Shown here in pieces: positions 47,152 through 59,254 of a stretch of DNA of 64,000 bases. How positions within the stretch are numbered: position 1 is the stretch's first letter; the number at the start of each line of letters is the position of its first letter. The DNA lies in NCBI GenBank assembly GCA_019914995.1, contig CM034136.1:3363270-3427269 (forward strand), read 5' to 3'. Below the pieces are notes generated by a model that did not search any database, was not told where the DNA came from, and was given only the letters and a program-made list of their open reading frames with translations. Source of the stretch: Acanthochlamys bracteata (taxonomy: Eukaryota; Streptophyta; Magnoliopsida; Pandanales; Velloziaceae). A program made the translations under genes and the position numbers.

Positions 47152-50122
47152 CACTACTACAAAAGTTCTTTTTACTAACTGAAAAAAATAAACTAAAAGA
47201 AAACAGTCGTGAATTTTGTTAAATACCAACTTAAATTAATCAAGTCGGTAAAAAATTTTAATATACCAATATAAAAAATATAGTCAGCTGATAATCATAT
47301 AAATTACCGACTGAAAAATATACCATCAGTAATAATACTTACTGAATACTAGTTAGTCAGTAAATTTAGCGACCTAAGTTGTATTTATTCATTAAATTTA
47401 AGATCAAAATTATAATTAATAGATAATTTACTCATTGAAATCAATTTTTGGTAAAATTAGCTATTGAATTAAATTCAGTCGGTATATTCGTCGACTGATA
47501 TTATATTTAATTAGTAAAATTACCGTCCGAACCTAATTTAGTAAAAATTTATCGACTAGACAATATGTAGTCGGTAAATTGTATTTTAAGTCTTTTTTTT
47601 CCACTCTTTTCGTTCTCTTTTATTTCTTTCTTGTTCCCCGATGCCCGCTATCCACGACCCGCAATCTCCTACCTTGAGCGCGTCTGTCATCTCAAACGCC
47701 GAGCATCTCTCCTCTGTCCTCCACAATCTTCATTTTTGTCCTCTCCGTTCATCGACATCATGTTTTTGTCAATTGTAGCGAAAAATCTAAGTTTCACCAT
47801 ACCTTCGCTTCCCATCCGGCCACGCTAAGTACCTACAAACCCTCCCGCCGCCTTGGTAAGGCTTTCCACTCCTTCAATTGCGACAAATTCCAGCTCCGGC
47901 GAAAGTCCTCTTTCAATTGTGATGAATTTCGGCTCCGGCTTCATCTTTATATTACAACACTGATATTGTTCTTTCAATTTTTCTTTGGAGGAAAAATACA
48001 TGTTTTTGAGTGATACACTAATATAAATTTTCTTATTTGTTGTTGCAGAAAGGAGGAGTAAGAGAAGGCCGACCTATAAAATTCGTTAAAAAGATAGATA
48101 CAAGATTAAGTGAGAAGAAGTACACTCGTTTGAAGTAAAGAGGACTAACTTATTCTTCAATTCTTTAATACAATTACATATATATAGATTTCTTATAATA
48201 CTAAATAAGGAGAGTTCTAAATAAGTAAAGAATCTAATCTTAGAAGAATTATAAATAAACAAAAATATCTAATTTTAATAAAAGATATTCTAATATACTT
48301 GAAAATATTAGATATATGTTGACTCACGCCAATATGAACTCGTCTGTCTAGAACGTAATCATCTTGGCTTCAAAATATTTTGTCTTCTTTCTTTCTTTTT
48401 TGTCTCTAATGTAATGATGTTTTCATTTTTTCAGATGGTTTTCTTGAAAAAGCGTTTATTAGTGAACTCTTGAAAAAAAGTGGAAGAACTGCTTGGGAAA
48501 TATGTATTCGTTTATAGGTATATTTAAGCTAACAGTGAATTACTGCTTTATTATGCTAGTTGAATGTGTTAGGAGGATCATCTCATTTCTCTTTTAGCCA
48601 AAAAAATGAAATTAAAGTGCCATTTAGAGGTCAAATGGCTCTCAATTATCATATTATATTATTCTATAGTGTTTTAATTAGAAAGCCGTTGACATTTGAG
48701 GCAGGTTGAATTCGTGTACAGTTTCTCAAACTAGTGATAGGCTTTTGAAAATTAGAGTGGATGCTTGGGGTATATTAGTATTTTTTTAGAATATGTGAGA
48801 TGTTTATATTTTTTACTCTAAACATTTGTTGTTTCTCTTATTTTGCACATTCTACCTTAACAATGTGTTGAATTTGTTGTTTTTAGGGATCAAATCAATT
48901 TGAACTCCCGCTTATAGAAAATGTATATGGACTATGCTTGCTAGAAATTGATTTACAGTCTTATCATTACCTCTCATAGGATGAACTGCTCTATTTAACT
49001 TGATGCGAATTGATCCCTTTTGTATTATATCGGTCAACTTTGTCTTGGTCAAAATATTATATTGCATTATATTTGTGATATCATTGTAAGATGGTTGTGG
49101 TATTGTGTTCCTAACAATTTCGTTTGAAATACTAGTAATAGAGTGTGAGATATATAGATTGAATATTTTTTCCAATCCATTATACTAGATTATCATAGAG
49201 GTGTAGATGTGATTAGTGCCAATTTATTGATTTCGTGGACTTCAATGCTCTAGATCGTTTCAATATTAATTTTCATGATTCCTACATTAGATGATTATCT
49301 TGTATTGTGAAGCATCTCACTCTAATGACTCCATCAACCTTTCTTTTGTAATTCAGGTAAACCATAGTGAGTGTTGATCTTCCTCGTGGAGTCATGTGAG
49401 ATAATTTTTCATGTATATAAGTTATATGTATCAATGTGTTACGAAGTTACGAAGTGGATCATTTAAGTGTATGATGATGGTTTTGATAGATATGCAATTT
49501 AAATTTTGATGAATGATATGTAAGTTATATGTATATTTTTTAATAAATTCATCAATATATTTGTGATTGCTATTAAATTCATCACTAAAATTTGGTGAAT
49601 ATTGAATGTATGTTGAATGTATCAGTATAATATTATTAAATTTATTAATATATCAGTATAAATATATATTGCATGTCATTTATCATTTTAACGAATGTTT
49701 TTTTCTTAATATTAATGCATGATGTTGAATATAGTAAGCTTTAGTCGGTAACTCAAAAGATAGCTACCAAAGTAATTAGTCGATAATTTAAGTTTACCTA
49801 CTGAAATATTCAATCGGTAATTTATATTTATTCGATAAAATATTCACTCAATAATTTTAATTTACCTACTGAAATATTCAGTCGGTAATTTGAAATTATC
49901 TATTAAATTTTCAGTCGGTAATTTATTTAAATTAGCGACTAAATTGAATTAGTCGGTAGTAAATAGTAATTTACTGAATGAATTTATTTGTTAGTCGGTA
50001 AATGTGTTACCAACTAGTTGTTGCCGATCGTAATTTTTTTAATCGATAGTACTCTTTACCGACTAAATGTATGTGTTTACCGACAGAATTTTTAGTCGAT
50101 ATATTATAAATATGTGATAGTG
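47152..50122 (+). mobile_element. Second non-autonomous CACTA element of the same family, 3.0 kb
   Basis: The left end is CACTACTACAAAAGTTC and the right end, read inverted, is CACTATCACATATTT. A perfect 3-bp target duplication TGA flanks it (47149-47151 and 50123-50125). The subterminal regions again carry AGTCGGTAA-type repeats in both orientations, dense at 47240-47590 and 49730-50100. The interior shows no transposase motif. The right terminus is less conserved than the left. Confidence 0.92.
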
Positions 50123-50125
50123 TGA

Positions 50126-51015
50126 CAAGGACCGAAAGCAAGAATGACATGCCAACGAGAGCAGCCTAAAAGCACCGGAAGCGAGCATAAGTACCTCCAT
50201 TATGATCGTTGCACATTCTCTTAAGCAATCCATTACTGAAGCACGTTGAGACATTATCTGAACCCTTTATCGGACCTTCTATAATAGATACACACCAGTC
50301 TAATCCTTAAGCAATGAGAAATTTTCATTTAGAATTCTATGTTAGTGTTTTATTGGTCTGTCTGTTTGTTTCAGCTTCATTTCTATGTTTCAGCCAATTT
50401 AGAGAATCATGTTGTGTTTTTGTCTTGACTTCGACTTATTGACTAATTGTGAATGTTTGACGAGTTGATGAATGTTAATGTTACTTTAAGGTGTGGTAAA
50501 TAATTATGCACTATGTGAGGGAGCATTATTGTTTATTGCTACTATTGTTTATCTTGTCCTCCACCTTTTATTGACCAGAAGAACAGAATATTTATGAATG
50601 TTTCTCAAGACGAAATCAAGGAGTAAATGCTGCAGATGGATAGTGCCGGCAGAATTAATGAAAATAATTTTCTGCAAGCTACCAACATCGCCTGTAATCA
50701 CAAAAACTTAATAATTAAAGCTTATGCATTATGTGTTACCAATATATTTGTTACGTTTAATAAAACAAAAGTAAGTAGCTGTACCACCAAAGGCTCAATT
50801 GGTTGTGTGCAAAAGATAGGTACCCCTCGAAAAGATGCTATTGACTTGGGAAGCTTGATGTGCTAATACATAAGAAAGATGAAGAGCTGATCGAGCTGAT
50901 CAAGCTGACAAGACCACTTGGCCAAATTAAGAAAAGAACATTGCAACAAAATCCAAACAGCATAGAAAGAAGAAGAGAAGGAAATTAGGAAGAAGCTATC
51001 AGCAAGGGAGACGAA
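50126..51015. other. Spacer left of the LTR retrotransposon
   Basis: Open stretches at 50627-50866 (plus) and 50863-51020 (minus) show no recognised similarity. Confidence 0.35.
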
Positions 51016-51020
51016 GATCA

Positions 51021-51417
51021 TGTTACGATTGCCACTCCAACAGAAGAAAGGAACAGTAACACTTGCCCCTCCAATGATAACCAGAGCAAAAGCCGGCTTA
51101 TCTCCCAACAAACCCAAAACATTTTTCTCGATCAATTCCCGACTATGCTACCCATGCAGAATACCTCGAGCAGACGAGGCTTTAAATGGAACACTTCTTT
51201 CTGAGCCATTACCGCCACTTAATCGCCATTCAGACAAGCCATACACACTTACAAGATATTCTATTGATTTTGTTTCTTTATATTAGCTATATTAATATAC
51301 TAGTTCGAAGCGAACGGGAGGACAAAAAAACGAAGTTAATTATTTTTCTTTATTTATCTACTTGCCTTTTATTTTTTTTCTACTCGTTGCACTTCGATTC
51401 CCAGCTGAATCTTATCA
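51021..51417 (+). repeat. 5' LTR of the gypsy fossil
   Basis: 397 bp, TG...CA. It matches the 3' LTR along its whole length, including the block GCAGACGAGGCTTTAAATGG. Confidence 0.92.
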
Positions 51418-54400
51418 ATTGCTATCATGAGCTAGGATCCTCAAATCAATATATCTTCTCCGGCTGGCGATGGATCGAGTTCCTCTGACGAAACCTCTCC
51501 AACAACAGAGGCAAATTTCAGACAGCCGCTATCATCCCGTACGCTGCTCAGAATTAAGTCCAACGCACAAGAACAATTGAACCTGCTAATAACACAAATC
51601 GCGAAGACTCTAGACAAACAGATAGAATGATGGACAAAATCAAGAGAAAATAATTGAACCTGCTTGCAATTGAAGTAGCAGATCACCAAGAGAAAACAGA
51701 TAAAAAGATGGACAAAATCATGCAATCTTTTTATAATTTGGCTCTATTTCTCCAAGCATTCAAACAAATTCAGCGATCTCACAAGAAATTCCGACAGCAT
51801 ACCTTTATCCCAGCACTTCCCCTCTTGTTTTTAACCCACTTTGGCTACAACCATTTCGCTCCACCCACTCCCTCTTCGGCACTAGCTATCTATAGCCAAT
51901 ATAGCTTCATTCCTCCGTCAATAATCTCTTTTTCTTCTCTACTACAATTCCGCTCTCATCACTAATTACACGGAAGTCACCAACGACTTTTTACTTCCCC
52001 TTTTTCTTTGACTCCACTCGTGCCTCAGATCACTCCATTTCCCCCCTAAGGATCAACTACTTCTTTATCTGGAACAAGCTTTACCTCACCACCACCTCAC
52101 CAGAAATCTTTTATTACTGGAGCACATCGTGATCGACACAAGCTTCCAACTTTTGATGGGACAGATGACATGATTCTGCGCAAAATATTTTTGATACTAT
52201 CAAATTACTTCTTCGAAGAGAATCGCTATTACAGCTATGTATTTCTAGTGAAGCAAAAAGATGGTACCAAAAGTTCGAATGTGACTACCCGCAACACTAT
52301 TGGGAAGATCTAATAGAAGTCATTCTACACCAGTTCAGAGCTACTGCTTTCAGCAATCCAAGCTTTGCTCTGTATCATCTCTCCCAAACCGCTCCATCAT
52401 AGAATATCAATCAGCATTTGAGGATTTACGCACTTGCATGCCATTCGCAACTGAATATAATCTTGTTGGTCGATTTTGTGGTGGGCTGCATCAAAAGATA
52501 GCTTTGTAAGTAATGGTCCATGAGCCTCGAGATCACCAGACCGCTTATCGGCTCGCCAAAATGTTTGAACAAAAATTTTCTATGCATCCCTACATTCGAC
52601 AGTGGCATCCAAATCATCAACGTTCAGCAATCCTGGCGTCTAAATCATCAACGCTCAGCAATTCTTGGCTCATCATCGCAAGCCTTTGTTTTGACTTCTA
52701 TATCACCGTGAGCACCAATAATATTTTTCATTCATCTTCTCCTAGTATACCAAACTCCTCGTCATCGGGCAATCAACTTAACAACAGACGAAATAAACCT
52801 TCAACGTGCAAAAGGTCTCTATTTGTATTGTGATGTGAAATATGATCTCATTCACCGATCTTCTGCTCAGCTTTATGTTATTGTTGGCCTTGAGGAAGAC
52901 TTATGGGATGGAGAAGGCACGAAAGATGCTCCATCAGAAAATGCAACTTTGTCCTTAAACATCATTCATGGCCTCATAGGTCTCCAAACAATACGAGTAA
53001 TGGGCCGTATCAAGCAACAAGATGTCTTCATTCTTATCGACTCCGGCAACACTTATAACTTTATCACCTCCAAATTGACAAAACAGTTACAACTCCAATA
53101 TACTCCGGTCAATCCCCTTAAGATAAAACTTGTAGATGGACGCCCACATACAATTAAGATACTTTATCAACAGATTTCGCTCTCGGTTCAAGGAACTCAA
53201 CTTTTAGTCAACGCATACCCATTCTTGCCAAGGAAATAGACTTAGTTCTCGGTACCTAGTGGCTTAAGATCCTCGGTGACGTCGTATGTAATTGGAAATG
53301 CTCCAACATGTGTTTCTCCCTTGATGACAATGACTTTGTCTTGGAAGGCATTCGAGATGGCGGTATCTCTCTCTTAACAAGTATGCATGACCTTATATAG
53401 TTTTGTGTTAGTCGCCTTATGGCAACCACCGATGAGATAAAAAAACCAACCCCTTGATCTGCAGACTTACAGAAGCTGTTAGCACACCATTCTGTAGTAT
53501 TTTCTCCACCACCGGAAGTACGACATGCAACTATCAGATCTCCCTAATCTAGGTGTCTCACAACTGCTAATTTAAAACCATATCGGTATCCGTTCATCCA
53601 AAAAGTAAAGATTGAATGAATAGTCCAAGAAACGCTTCCATAGGGAATAATTCAGCTAGTCTTCTTTGTTTTCTCCTCACCTATTCTATTCGTTAAGAAA
53701 AAGGATGGATCATGGTGATTTCGCGACTATCGAGCACTAAATGTTATGACGTTAAAAGACAAAAACCCTATTCCTGTCATCGATGAACTGTTGGAAGAAT
53801 TGGACGGTGCAATTCTTCTCCAAATTAGACTTAAATTCCGGTTACCATAAAATTTGAGTATACAGCGTTGATGTGCACGAGACAACTTTTTGTAGTCACG
53901 ATAGCCACTGCGAGTTCCTCGTGATGCACTTCGGCTTTACGAATGCTCCTGCGATCTTTCAATCTCTCATAAATGATGTTTTCTACCCCTACCTGCATCG
54001 ATTTATCTTGATATTTTTTGATGATATTTTAGTATATAGTACTTTTTGGCAAGCTCATTTTGGAGCATCTTCGGATCGTTCTCACCCTTATTAGAAAAAG
54101 AGATGCTACGAGCAAATCTCTCTAAATGTGACTTTAGTTCCTCATCCTTAGACTACGATGCAAAAATTCATCAAGTAGTACATATATCTCAACTAAATGA
54201 TGACTGCTCTGTTTTCCCGCTGGTCAGAACTCAGCTTCCACGACTAAATGAGGATGGCTACCTTCACCTAACTCCATGCAACATCCTCAACTATAGAACT
54301 ATTCAATCGGCAAATACCAGTCGTAAGGAATAGTTTAGAAGGACTTACCAGATGAGGATGCAATTTAAGAGGATCTATTTGTACTGCATTCGCAATTCCC

Positions 54401-54436
54401 TCTCATAGACGAGGTCGTTTCATCAGTGGGAGGGGA

Positions 54437-54861
54437 TGTTACGATTGCTACTCCAACAGAAGAAGGAACAACAACACAACTACATCCAGACACAAAAACT
54501 TAGATTCCACTCAAGCTCCATGATAATCAGGGTAAAAGCAGGTTTACCTCCCAAACGAGACCCAAAATACTTTTCTCGATCAACTCCCAACTAGGCTGCC
54601 CATGCTGAATGCGTCGAGCAGACGAGGCTTTAAATGGAACACTCCTTTTTGAGCCACTGCCACCACTTTATCTCCCATCTGAACACGCCATACATGCTTA
54701 CAAGATATTTTGTTAATTTTGTATCTTTTTCATATTAGCTATATTAGTGTACTAGTTCGAAGAGAACGGGAGGGCAGACGAATGAGTTAATTATTTTCTT
54801 TACTTGCTTGTCTTTTCTTTTTTCTACTCGTTGCACTGCGATTTCCAGCTGAATCTTATCA
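54437..54861 (+). repeat. 3' LTR of the gypsy fossil
   Basis: 425 bp, TG...CA, directly after a purine-rich tract. It differs from the 5' LTR by many substitutions and several small length changes. Confidence 0.92.
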
Positions 54862-54866
54862 GATCA

Positions 54867-56183
54867 CAATATGAAGAAAAACATTAACCACTAGAAGAAC
54901 AGCACATAGAGTACCTCTAGACAGAAGAGGCTTGATCTGGCGCAAATTAAGAACATCATATAGAAGCACCTTCCAACATTGTATACTCAAATCAAAATAA
55001 CAAAGAAGCTTGCAGTATCTGAGTGAAGAATGAAGACCAAGCCATAGCCAAGAGAGAAAAGTTAGAACAATGATAAGCAACAGCCATCTGAAATTCAAAT
55101 TGGTATAGCTACAATAGAGTGTTCACTAGAAATACCAAGAATTCTTACAATGACTAAAGAAGAAACAAATTCAAAATTTCTCCCACTGAAACTGATAAAA
55201 GAACAAAGAAAGAAAGATGAGCTCTTTTATCTACCGGTAGAAGTGAAGTCTCAGAGAAGCATTGAAGACGACTTCTTTCAACCATTGAAGGCGGCGACAA
55301 GGTATGAGATGCTATTGAAGAGAAGGAAATGTAAAGAGATGAAGGTAGTGCTTGGGAGTGATGTTCAAATGAAAATCTATTTCAAAATTACTCCATCCTT
55401 CAATAATCATACAAGTTATATATATAGTCTTTATACATAACAAATAAGAAAAGTTTCAAATAAAATAAAATATATATTCTAATATAATTAAAATATTATA
55501 TATATATATATATATATATTCTCATGCTAATATTACTTTTCAAATTAATATAAAGCTATCATCGACATCTAACTTACTCAATGAGTTATGAAAGATTTTA
55601 CTTGAGATAATTTTTTATCAATATTTTTGCTATTGCGCTTTTGAACTAATAAAAAGTTAATCAATTTCGGCTCCAAAATTTTTTTATAAATGTGTCAATC
55701 CATCTCAATATATTTGGTGCAATCATGCTGCACTACATTATGAGTAATATTTATTATAGTCTTATTATCACAAAATAATTTTATAAATTTTTTAAAAATC
55801 TAAACTCAGTCAATAATATTCAAAGTCATAAAAATAAAATATTTTTATGATTACTTGATTTCCGTAGCACAAACAAAATGTTGTTGACTTGTTGCCCTAA
55901 ATATCCTTTCTAGCCATTCTTGAACCAAGACATTCTTTTGATAGCCAAAAGTTAAACTCCAAACATGCCTTAAAACAACACTCACTCGTAAGGGGAAAGA
56001 GGAAGAAAACACATTCCTTTTCATTCTTCTTTAATAAACAAGACACACTCTGTTTTATGAAGCTCACAAATGGATACATATCGATTTGCAAATGAAGCTT
56101 ATTCTAATTGTTTATTACTCAAACCAAACATTTGCTTGCAAAGGACTTATTATTTTGCTTGTAAGATGAGCGAGCTATCTATC
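54867..56183. other. Spacer between the gypsy fossil and PR-10 copy B
   Basis: A plus-strand open frame at 55150-55440 (Lys/Glu-rich, starting MTKEETNSKFLPLKL) is not recognised. The last 230 bp are the 3' flank of copy B and match that of copy A. Confidence 0.4.
55497..55519. repeat. (TA)n microsatellite
   Basis: An uninterrupted run of about 11 TA units. Confidence 0.9.
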
Positions 56184-56783
56184 TTAGGCGTAAGCCTCAG
56201 GGTTGGCCTGGAGGTAAGCTTCTGCAGCCTTGACAGATCCGGTCATGGCCTCCTTCGCCTTGGCGATTTCCTCGTCGGGGATCTCAACTCCATGGAGTGG
56301 TTTGAAGCTCGCCACAAACTTGAGGACACAGCCAGCATCCGCACGCGACTCAACCTTCATGTGAGAGGAAGCAGACTCTATCTTCTCTCCTAGACCGCCG
56401 CCTTCAATCAAGCTGGACTTGACCTCGAACTTGTCCACGTCCAAGAAGTCGATGCGTTCCTTCACGAGGCTGAACGGCATCGCTGCATGCATATGTACAG
56501 ATTTCTCTCATCACAAAACGGAAGTCACTACTGAACATGCTACTAGCTAGCTAGTTGCATAAATTTTAAAGGGTCTGAGATGTATATACAAACAAATTAA
56601 GAAATTACCTGGAGAGAAATTGAGCTCCCTCACGCTTCCAACACCGCCCTCTGCCTTGTCAGCCTTGCCGCCGACGATAATGTCAGGGAGAACCTTAGGG
56701 CCGACCTCATGCCAATCAAGGACAAAAGCCTTAAAAAGGCGCGGTGCTGCGACTGAGGAAGGGATCTCAAGACTCCAGCTCAT
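56184..56783 (-). CDS. PR10: PR-10 / Bet v 1 family protein, copy B, 157 aa
   Basis: Two exons, 56783-56609 and 56482-56184, with one phase-1 intron at the position typical of the family (474 nt coding). The product starts MSWSLEIPSSVAAPRLFKAF, has the glycine-rich loop EGGVGSVREL in the place of the Bet v 1 P-loop-like GxGGxG, and ends with AYLQANPEAYA, like the family's C-terminal helix EAYLLAHPDY. Family members are small cytosolic proteins with a large hydrophobic pocket that binds hormones, flavonoids or alkaloid precursors, and many are induced by stress or pathogens; the ligand here is unknown. No signal peptide. It differs from copy C in exon 2 (for example RADAGCVLKFVASFKPLHG against RADGGSVIKIEASFKTLPG). 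G+C content is much higher than the flanks. Confidence 0.92.
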
Positions 56784-56903
56784 TGTTAAGTCGGTTGCTA
56801 CTTGTAGATTAACTACTTAGAGGATCTCTATGAGCTCTACAAGAAGAAATCAAGAAGGTTTTTGGTTTGCTTGTGATGATGGCCTTGGTGCTCGGCATGC
56901 AAT

Positions 56904-56914
56904 GGTTTATATAG
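56904..56914 (-). promoter_or_regulatory. TATA box of PR-10 copy B
   Basis: CTATATAAACC on the minus strand, about 121 bp upstream of the start codon. The sequence around it is related to, but clearly more different from, those of copies A and C. Confidence 0.65.
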
Positions 56915-59113
56915 AATTACAAGAGTGGGAGTTGGTAGAGTGCTCAGTAAGGTGAAGTATGAAATGTTAGATTTATTCAAAGAAGACAGTCTACGGTTCA
57001 ACCCCGTGACTTTGAAACTTTCTGAATCAGCAGAAGCAAGCAAAAAACCGGAAGCTTCATCAGCCTTTATTCTTCTTCTTTTTTTCAATTTTAGTTTTTG
57101 TTTTGTTTTATGAGAAATCATTTAGATATTTCCAAATTCAAGCTTAACTAAATAACAAATAATTTCTCAAAAATTGAATAGCATAAGAATGTAGATATGC
57201 TACGGGTAAAGGATAAAAACATATAAAACTGACATAAAACAACATATAAATAAATATTGTTATCTATCTATCTATCTATATTATATATAGATATGAGAAT
57301 ACATTTAATAAATTTGGATTTTTAAATTGAAATTAATAAACTTTTTTGTAAGTAAGATTACAAATGAATCGTAAAATATCAATTCTTATCGGTTAAGAAC
57401 ATAGAACTTTGTCATAACATTAAAAATAATATGTGGGAGAGATTTTTCAAGTCTCCGTTCAAATTAAAGCAGCCGCCACCTTTGAAAAAGTAAGCAAAAC
57501 TTCAATCTTTATAGAAAAAACAAAGACTTTAGCATCTAGTTATTATTATCTCACTGACCGTTTTACGGAGTGAGTCATGTGTGAAACACTTGCACTGCAT
57601 TTGGCATTTAGGACGCTAATAATAATCACGGCAAATTGATCATGAGTAAAACCTTCATTATTCAAAATACTTCAAAAGCGCGCGCGTGATTTGTTTTTCT
57701 AAAATCGTGTTTTTAAAATAAAATTTTTTTAAATAAAAAATATTTTTATATTTTATAAAAAATAAATTTTATTTTTTTATATTAAAAAAATAATAACAAA
57801 AATATATTAAAATTTTTTTTATATTTTATAAGTTTTTAAATAAATTTTTTAAATATATTAAAAAATATAAAATAAAAAATTAAAATATTATTTTTAAAGT
57901 AAGTAATGCCAAACTATTCGGATTTTATTACTATGACATTACACACTATTTAGAACACGATCCAAGCTTTGTATTAAGATTTCTAATAATTGTAAATTAT
58001 GACAAGTGTGACATGTGCTATTGGATTCAAAATGCAACCCGTGAGACTCAATGTTGATATCTATTGCGACCGCGTATGACCCCTGTGTAAGCTAGTGCAA
58101 TTCCATGAAACCTAAGTTTAACTTTTATGATTCTGTGTGACCCAAGTCCGACCAAAATGGGATACTCAACTGTGACTTAATTCGGACTTCTTTGTCAATC
58201 TAATTTTGATTTTTTTTTATATATCGATTTTATGTGAACCTCATATTAACTTACGACTTAATATCGACCTTATTTAGACTTTTTTGGAATATTATTTAGA
58301 CTTTTTAATTTAATTTCGACTTTATATCAATTCCATTTCGACCAACTATTGACTTCTGTTCGACTTTCTATTTTGAGTTAATTTTTTACTATTATATTAG
58401 TCGAACCATACACAATCAATATTGAGTAGGTATTTTAGCTGACTAGCATGTGACTCTCCTAATTTTTAACAAATTTGAAGATTATGAGTTCAAATTCATT
58501 TTGCTTCAAATATTTAAATTTTAATAATAGCCAATGAAGATTGAAACTGTAAATTTTAGTTGTGCGTATGACCGTCGTTAGATTCGGGATTGGACATTCC
58601 GCCACTATCTCTATATAATTGAAAAAGAAAAAAAAATCATTAAAAGGAGATATTATTAGTGATAATTTTGTTTTCCTGCTTCCTTTGCATGATTTATCTG
58701 CATTCCAACTACATCAAGGGCACTTCATCTCCTTTTAATTGGGTTATTTCCTGACGAAATGTCTGCATTAATCATAGTTGGAGTGAAACGAAAATGTGTT
58801 TGAAGAAAATTAAGCATAAAGCAATTAATTTTTCCTTTTGAACTTCTGGTGCTTCTAGATGCCGAGCTGCAATTTATTAGTAAATCGCCTAATTTTAAGA
58901 AGAAAACTAAAGCATGTAGCGTCAGAAACCAGTCTCATATCAGCTTCGTTTTCTCTGAGGAAATAAAAACAAAATGCCTTAAATGGGCAATCCTGCTTCG
59001 ATTGATTACGTCCAACTAGCGCGCTCTTTTGAAAGATCAACCATTTCATACTCCACACCACGCCACACACCCCAACTACTACCCACCTCTCTCTATTAGC
59101 ATACTCTCTATCT
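56915..59113. other. Divergent spacer between PR-10 copies B and C
   Basis: It contains the two opposite promoters, a (TATC)n microsatellite at 57261-57279, an AT-rich insert core at about 57700-57905, and from about 58060 to 58400 a stretch with repeated TTCGACTT/CGACTTTAT-type words. No other gene is seen. Confidence 0.45.
57261..57279. repeat. (TATC)n microsatellite
   Basis: Nearly five perfect TATC units. Confidence 0.85.
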
Positions 59114-59123
59114 CTATATAAAC
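59114..59123 (+). promoter_or_regulatory. TATA box of PR-10 copy C
   Basis: CTATATAAAC, about 132 bp upstream of the start codon, followed by TCATGCATACTGAG as in copy A. Confidence 0.75.
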
Positions 59124-59254
59124 TCATGCATACTGAGATCTCAAATCACCACAAGCAGCCAGGTAGCAATAAAACGTTCTCATATATTGATTTCTTCTAA
59201 TACTTCACAGTAATCACGTAAGTAGATAGTTCTCTGCAACAACGAGTAAGCAGA

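Larger units (their letters stand above)
51021..54861 (+). mobile_element. Fossil Ty3/gypsy LTR retrotransposon (broken)
   Basis: Direct LTRs begin TGTTACGATTGC and end CTTATCA. A perfect 5-bp target duplication GATCA flanks the element (51016-51020 and 54862-54866). A primer-binding site resembling the initiator-Met type follows the 5' LTR, and a purine-rich tract (about 54424-54436) precedes the 3' LTR. Visible parts in order are a gag-like region (about 52110-52820), an aspartic protease with LIDSGNTYNFI (about 52960-53240), reverse transcriptase with FGFTNAPAIFQ and FFDDILVYS (about 53560-54060), and a tail resembling the end of a gypsy integrase with VHISQLND (about 54150-54330). The element is short for its family and broken in many places. 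The two LTRs differ at many positions, so it is not a recent insertion. Confidence 0.92.
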
